Below are positions 60,601 to 64,000 of a stretch of DNA of 64,000 nucleotides, in pieces. The notes beneath the pieces were generated by a model. It did not search any database. It had not been told where the DNA came from and saw nothing but the letters and a program-made list of their open reading frames with translations. Within the stretch, counting starts at the first letter, position 1; each line of letters starts with the position of its first letter. The DNA comes from Chrysomallon squamiferum (Eukaryota > Mollusca > Gastropoda > Neomphalida > Peltospiridae), in assembly GCA_012295275.1 (NCBI GenBank), contig CM022665.1:48003564-48067563 (forward strand), in the 5' to 3' direction. The position numbers and the translations under genes were made by a program.

Positions 60601-63600
60601 TTATGTGACATTGTTTCTACTGTTGTCTGTAGATGTTTTATGTGACATTGTTTCCACTGCAGGTTGAAGTACGACATACTCGTTGTAGATGTTTTATGTG
60701 ACATTGTTTCTACTGTAGACTGTAGATGTTTTACGACATTGTTTCTACTGTTGTTGTAGATGTTTTATGTGACATTGTTTCTACTTTCTACTGTAGATAC
60801 TGTTGTAGATGTTTTATGTTACATTGTTTCCACTGTAGACTTGAATGTTTTATGTGACATTGCTTCTACTGTTGTCTGTAGATGTTTTATGTGACATTGT
60901 TTCCACTGCAGGTTGAAGTACGACATACTCGTTGTAGATGTTTTATGTTACATTGTTTCTACTGTAGACTGTAGATGTTTTATGTGACATTGTTTCTACT
61001 GTTGTCTGTAGATGTTGAAGTGACGACATACTGCAGTTGAAGATGTTTTATGTTGTAGACTGTAGATGTTTTATGTGACATTGTTTCCACTGCAGGTTGA
61101 AGTACGACATACTCGTTGTAGATGTTTTATGTGACATTGTTTCCACTGCAGGTTGAAGTACGACATACTCGTTGTAGATGTTTTATGTTACATTGTTTCC
61201 ACTGCAGGTTGAAGTACGACATACTCGTTGGAGGAGTTCTAAACATGCGAGTTGAACACTATCAGCGAGTGAACGGCTACTCAAACATGTACTGGGGGTG
61301 GGGGGCTGAAGACGACGACATGGCGTACAGGTGAGTCACTAGGGTGTTCTGAGCAGAACTAACGTGTCAACATATCTTCTTTTTCTTTTATTCAGAGAGC
61401 GTATATGTTGAATAAAAATGTAAGATAGAACTGTTCTGTTTTATTTTTTATTTTTATTATTATTCATAGAATGTGTTTGTTGAGTAAAAAGTTCATAATA
61501 TTGTTCTAAAAGTATTAACTCTAAGATCATACAATAATTCAGGAATTTGAAAGTGTTCTGTAACTAATTATCAATAACTGACCATTTCAATTTATTCTTT
61601 TATTATATAACAAAAAATGATAACTAATCACCTAAAATATATATTGTATTCTGTGAGTTGTTGACTAGTTTACATGTTCATGCCAGTGTTGTTTTCTCCG
61701 CACTTTACAGAATTCTTCACGTGGGTTTGAAAATTAGTCGGCCGCCATCAAATCTCGCGAGATACAAAATGATAAAACACCAGAAACGTCGCCCTGCAGC
61801 GTGGATCACTAGGTAACTCTTCTCTTCAATTATACACTAGTTTCAGTAACTCTTCTGTTCAATTATACACTGGTTTCAGTAACTCTTCTGTTCAATTATA
61901 CACTGGTTTCAGTAACTCTTCTGTTCAATTATACACTAGTTTCAATAACTCTTCTCTTCAATTATACACTAGTTTCAGTAACTCTTCTGTTCAATTATAC
62001 ACTGGTTTCAGTAACTCTTCTGTTCAATTATACACTAGTTTCAGTAACTCTTCTGTTCAACTATACACTAGTTTCAGTAACTCTTCTGTTCAATTATACA
62101 CTGGTTTCATACACTGTTCAATTATACACTAGTTTCAATAACTCTTCTGTTCAATTATACACTAGTTTCAGTAACTCTTCTGTTCAATTATACACTAGTT
62201 TCAGTAACTCTTCTGTTCAATTATACACTGGTTTCAGTAACTCTTCTGTTCAATTATACACTGGTTTCAGTAACTCTTCTGTTCAATTATACACTGGTTT
62301 CAGTAACTCTTCTGTTCAATTATACACTAGTTTCAATAACTCTTCTGTTCAATTATACACTAGTTTCAGTAACTCTTCTGTTCAATTATACACTAGTTTC
62401 AATAACTCTTCTGTTCAATTATACACTAGTTTCAGTAACTATTTTTAATTATACTCTAGTTTCAATAACTCTTCTTTTTAAGTATACTCTAGTTTCGTTT
62501 CTTTTTAGTATACTTTTTTTTTAAATTATACTCTTTCAGTAACTCTTCTTTTAAATTATACTCGTTTCAGTAACTCTTCTTTTAAATTATACTCTAGTTT
62601 CAGTAACTCTTCTTTTTAATTATACTCTAGTTTCAGTAACTCTTCTTTTTAATTATACTCTAGTTTCAGTAACTATTCTTTTTAATTATACTGTATTTAA
62701 TAACTCATTTTGTTAATTATTCTGTAGTTTAAATAATTAATTTGTTAAATATTCAGCAGTTTCAATAATTAATTTTGTCAAATATTCTGCAGTTTCAATA
62801 ATTAATTTTGTTAAATAGTCTGTAGTTCAAATAACTCATTTTGCTAAATATTCTGCTGTTTCAACATTTTGATAAATATATTCTGAATTTCAGTAATTAA
62901 TTTTACAAATATGTGATTATATTCTCGGGCGAGTCGGTTTAGGTTCAGTTTACAGTTATAAATAATAAGGCTAAGTAAATAACAATCCACATTAAAAAAA
63001 ACACACGTTTATATCACATGTCAAACTGAAGATATAAAGTGTCATTTTTTACTGAAGCGATATGAGCAGTAATGTAGTTGTATATATGATATGTTATTTA
63101 AAGTGTTTAATGTACATATTATATAAATCACTTGAATTATACAGTATTTAATATATATGGTATATATCCTGTATTTAATGTATATGGTATATATACTTTA
63201 TTTAATGTATATGGTATATATTCTATATTTAATTTATTCGGTATATACACTTTATTTAATGTATATGGTATATATTCTGTATTTAATGTATGGTACATAC
63301 ATTGTATCTAATGTATATTGTATATGTACTTTATTTAATGTATATGGTATATGTACTGTATGTAATGTATATGGTATATATACTGTATTTAAAGTATATG
63401 GTATATATTCTGTATTTAACGTGTATGGTATATATAATTTATTTAATGTATATGGTATATATACTGTATTTAATGTATACGGTATAATATACTTTGTTTA
63501 ATGTATATGGTATATGTACTTTATTTAATGTATATGGTATATATTCTGTATTTAATGTGTATGGTATATATACTTTGTTTAATGTATATGCTATATGTTG

Positions 63601-63746
63601 TATGATGTATTTACAGGTCTAAACTTCTGCACACTGCGGTGAAACGTTACAAACTGGACGGACTGAACAGTGTCAAATACAAACTGATTTTCATTCACGA
63701 GGAAATTCTCTTTACACACATCATGGTGGACGTGGGCAAACCTTGA
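43071..63746 (+). CDS. Beta-1,4-galactosyltransferase-family (GT7) enzyme, predicted beta-1,4-GalNAc transferase
   Basis: Exons: 1b 43071-43482, then 51134-51378, 57699-57886, 61208-61330, 61711-61812 and 63617-63746. The total is 1200 nt, or 399 residues (402 with exon 1a). It is a Golgi type II membrane enzyme that transfers a UDP-sugar to terminal GlcNAc. The anchor is at residues 13-34, followed by a Ser/Asn-rich stem. The catalytic part has [27 protein letters not shown], the metal-binding DVD (251-253), [19 protein letters not shown] (311-319) and MIKH (Met343, His346), equivalent to bovine B4GALT1 Asp254, Met344 and His347. The Cys pair corresponding to C247/C266 is kept. Leu288 stands at the position of bovine Tyr289, and Ala315 replaces the second Gly of [15 protein letters not shown] and HIMVDVGKP close the domain. 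Invertebrate beta4GalNAcTs have Ile at the same position, so GalNAc transfer is the likelier activity. Confidence 0.93.
43483..44868. other. Start of GT7 intron 1
   Basis: A CT tract occupies about 43527-43575. A ~100-bp segment with GAAACTGTTTATGTTTAATG ... CGCTACTTAACTG occurs twice, starting at about 43600 and 43704. AT/GT-rich tracts lie at 44540-44760. No exon was seen. Confidence 0.7.
44869..46735 (+). repeat. 39-bp minisatellite, about 47 copies, open on both strands
   Basis: The unit contains GGTGTGAGTTTTAGTTTGTA and TATTGTTAGAATGTACAAA. The 39-bp period keeps frames open on + (374 and 280 codons) and - (326 and 259 codons), with one break near 45885 where a unit is interrupted. It lies wholly in GT7 intron 1 and has no recognisable domain. 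Confidence 0.95.
46736..48650. other. GT7 intron 1, simple repeats and one copy of a dispersed duplication
   Basis: A 20-bp unit TGATTTAAGTGTCTGAATGA is present three times (46805-46864). AAT/ATT tracts lie at 47680-47960 and 48523-48575. The piece at about 47964-48300 matches 49587-50215 (separate entry). Confidence 0.7.
47964..48300. repeat. Duplicated segment, copy 1
   Basis: Starts TAACCTCATTTAACCATATT and continues through GAGATACAAATATATCGTTC, TTATAACCTRCTACGTTATG and GATTATGTCATGT to about 48300. The same order of blocks occurs at 49587-50215. This copy lacks the 239-bp insert found in copy 2. Confidence 0.8.
48660..49175 (+). repeat. 54-bp minisatellite, about 9 copies
   Basis: The unit is GGGTTATTGCTGTTACAAAC plus AGGTGATTACTTTTACTGTT plus ATGTTACAAATAGC. 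It is nearly identical between copies, with a 1-bp deletion at about 48993 that shifts the open frame. Confidence 0.95.
49587..50215. repeat. Duplicated segment, copy 2, with 239-bp insert
   Basis: Homologous to 47964-48300 in block order. Bases 49722-49960 are absent from copy 1, and TGAACAC stands at the left edge (49722) and near the right edge (49944) of this extra piece. The second copy also has a short extra repeat of TTATAACCTAYTRCGTTATG. Confidence 0.78.
50216..51133. other. End of GT7 intron 1
   Basis: Moderately complex sequence at 50230-50500 with several ACGT-containing motifs, then AT-rich DNA and a GT tract (50820-50893). Ends at the acceptor CGTCTTTCAG. Confidence 0.6.
51535..52010 (+). 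repeat. 55-bp minisatellite in GT7 intron 2
   Basis: About eight units of AAGTGTTACTATTTTTTCAG plus AAATAACTGTAAACATCCAC plus TTTGTAAAAAAG. Some copies have TTTTTTCAG, others TTTTTTCAC. Confidence 0.93.
52050..52335 (+). repeat. ~44-bp minisatellite in GT7 intron 2
   Basis: About seven units of AACTCACGTTTGTAAAGTGT plus GTCTAAAGTTAGTTTTAAAA. Confidence 0.92.
52336..55380. other. GT7 intron 2, simple-sequence tracts
   Basis: A GT tract at 52503-52551, an interrupted GT/CTGT tract at 53141-53332 (opens artefact frames on both strands), ATTTAATACATGATTTAATA repeats, a TAATGTAATATAATG tract (53930-54135), ATTACTAATTACAATTA repeats (54190-54470) and a CA tract (about 54588-54612). No coding exon recognised. 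Confidence 0.7.
55390..55700. promoter_or_regulatory. Non-repetitive, motif-rich island in GT7 intron 2 (candidate cis-regulatory element)
   Basis: In contrast to flanking repeats this stretch is complex and less AT-rich. It contains homeodomain-like cores (CTAATTAATGG, GATTAATGA, GTAATTATAGG), a GATCAATTGATGG palindrome-like site and TGACGTCGATC. It has no open frame of note. The enhancer role is inferred from composition only. Confidence 0.25.
55800..57300. other. Remaining GT7 intron 2
   Basis: Degenerate units of AACATACACTAAAATTAACA (55830-56180), then ACACAAGATTGTATGACAAA units (56190-56390). ATC/ATT and T-rich tracts lie around 56610-56692. Little else is discernible. Confidence 0.6.
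57300..57698 (+). repeat. Repeat carrying the acceptor and start of GT7 exon 3
   Basis: About four to five units of TGAAGTATGGAAACGGGACY plus TAATAAAGATAATTAATATT plus an AT/T tract. The real exon starts at 57699 with TATGGAAACTGGACGTTC after TTTTGAAG. The upstream copies read GAAG followed by TATGRAAACGGGAC. Confidence 0.85.
57887..59229. other. First part of GT7 intron 3
   Basis: C-rich sequence with CCCCGTCCC-type pieces (57975-58105), a complex stretch at 58250-58590, T-rich DNA and a CA tract at 59045-59172 that opens artefact frames. Confidence 0.6.
58399..58408. promoter_or_regulatory. Palindromic E-box GTCACGTGAC
   Basis: A perfect 10-bp palindrome identical to the CLEAR/USF-type E-box, nested in a larger imperfect palindrome (CTGCTG ... 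CAGCAG, GCGCT ... AGCGC). It lies inside intron 3. A role as a bHLH-factor site is inferred. Confidence 0.35.
59230..61207 (+). repeat. Large minisatellite with 14 decoy copies of the GT7 exon 4 start
   Basis: Units of about 60-130 bp are built from GTAGATGTTTTATGTGACAT, TGTTTCTACTGTAGACT and TTTCCACTGCAG followed by GTTGAAGTACGACATACTCG. The acceptor with the first 23 coding bases recurs 14 times before the real exon at 61208; in the copies GTTG is followed by TAGATG, in the real exon by GAGGAG. Confidence 0.95.
61813..62690 (+). repeat. 33-bp minisatellite starting at the GT7 exon 5 donor
   Basis: About 19 close copies, then diverged ones, of AACTCTTCTGTTCAATTATA plus CACTAGTTTCAGT. The exon-intron junction CACTAG/GTAACTCTTCT is itself a near copy of the unit (TTTCAGTAACTCTTCT), so each unit holds a weakened donor. 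Confidence 0.9.
63130..63612 (+). repeat. ~27-bp TTTAATGTATATGGTATATA array before the last GT7 exon
   Basis: About 17 imperfect units of TTTAATGTATATGGTATATA plus TACTGTA, ending just before the acceptor TGTATTTACAG at 63616. Confidence 0.9.
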
Positions 63747-64000
63747 TGTTCGCTTTCTCTAGGAGCTCTGCTGATTCGTGTGAGGAACGTCAACGTACTG
63801 AACATTTGTGTCAGCTGTGGATGTGTGTACAGTTAGTTTCCTATCCACGGATAACACAAATTATGACGTAACGTGCAAAATTTAACGAAAGAGATCTGAA
63901 GTGATAACATGTCCAGTGAAATCTGTTTTACTGACAGGACGAAATGGTGATATAATTCTGATAATAATAATAATACGATGTACATAATAATAACACTTTC
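63747..64000 (+). other. 3' UTR / downstream flank of the GT7 gene
   Basis: Non-coding sequence after TGA 63744-63746. No canonical AATAAA signal is visible before the window ends in an AAT-rich tract, so the transcript end probably lies beyond. Confidence 0.5.

Overview
The window is eukaryotic nuclear DNA: AT-rich, densely intron-containing and full of microsatellites and minisatellites. All convincing genes lie on the + strand. A secreted-type protein built of lustrin-type cysteine-rich, WAP and Kunitz modules, together with strongly animal-like CSTF2 and MPC1, suggests a lophotrochozoan, most likely a mollusc. The species cannot be named from the sequence.

Layout. (1) About 1-3600 is non-coding and AT-rich. 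(2) 3625-10775 holds a 5'-partial gene with 11 visible exons (lustrin-type, WAP and Kunitz modules). (3) 13100-18299 is CSTF2, complete in 11 exons, 426 residues. (4) 20107-25457 is MPC1, complete in 6 exons including one of 4 nt and one of 16 nt, 171 residues. (5) 28529-33531 is a C6orf118-like coiled-coil gene, 7 exons, about 504 residues. (6) About 33.5-40.3 kb is intergenic, with minisatellites, a decayed hAT-type element and an unexplained coding-like island. (7) 40389-63746 is a beta-1,4-galactosyltransferase-family (GT7) gene: two alternative first exons of equal splice phase feed five shared catalytic exons, giving 402 or 399 residues. The residue equivalent to bovine B4GALT1 Tyr289 is Leu, which predicts use of UDP-GalNAc.

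Exon boundaries were set by hand from GT/AG sites, reading phase and similarity to remembered family members. The summed exon lengths are a multiple of three in every gene. The genes do not form a pathway; they are independent neighbours.

The most unusual property is that minisatellites are anchored on splice sites. In at least seven introns spread over all five genes the repeat unit contains the neighbouring splice site, usually with the first 6-26 nt of the exon, so the true site is the last or first member of an array of near-identical decoys. Examples are WAP exon 3, CSTF2 exons 5 and 9, C6orf118-like exons 5 and 6, and GT7 exons 3 and 4. Donor-side versions occur after the Kunitz exon and MPC1 exon 5.
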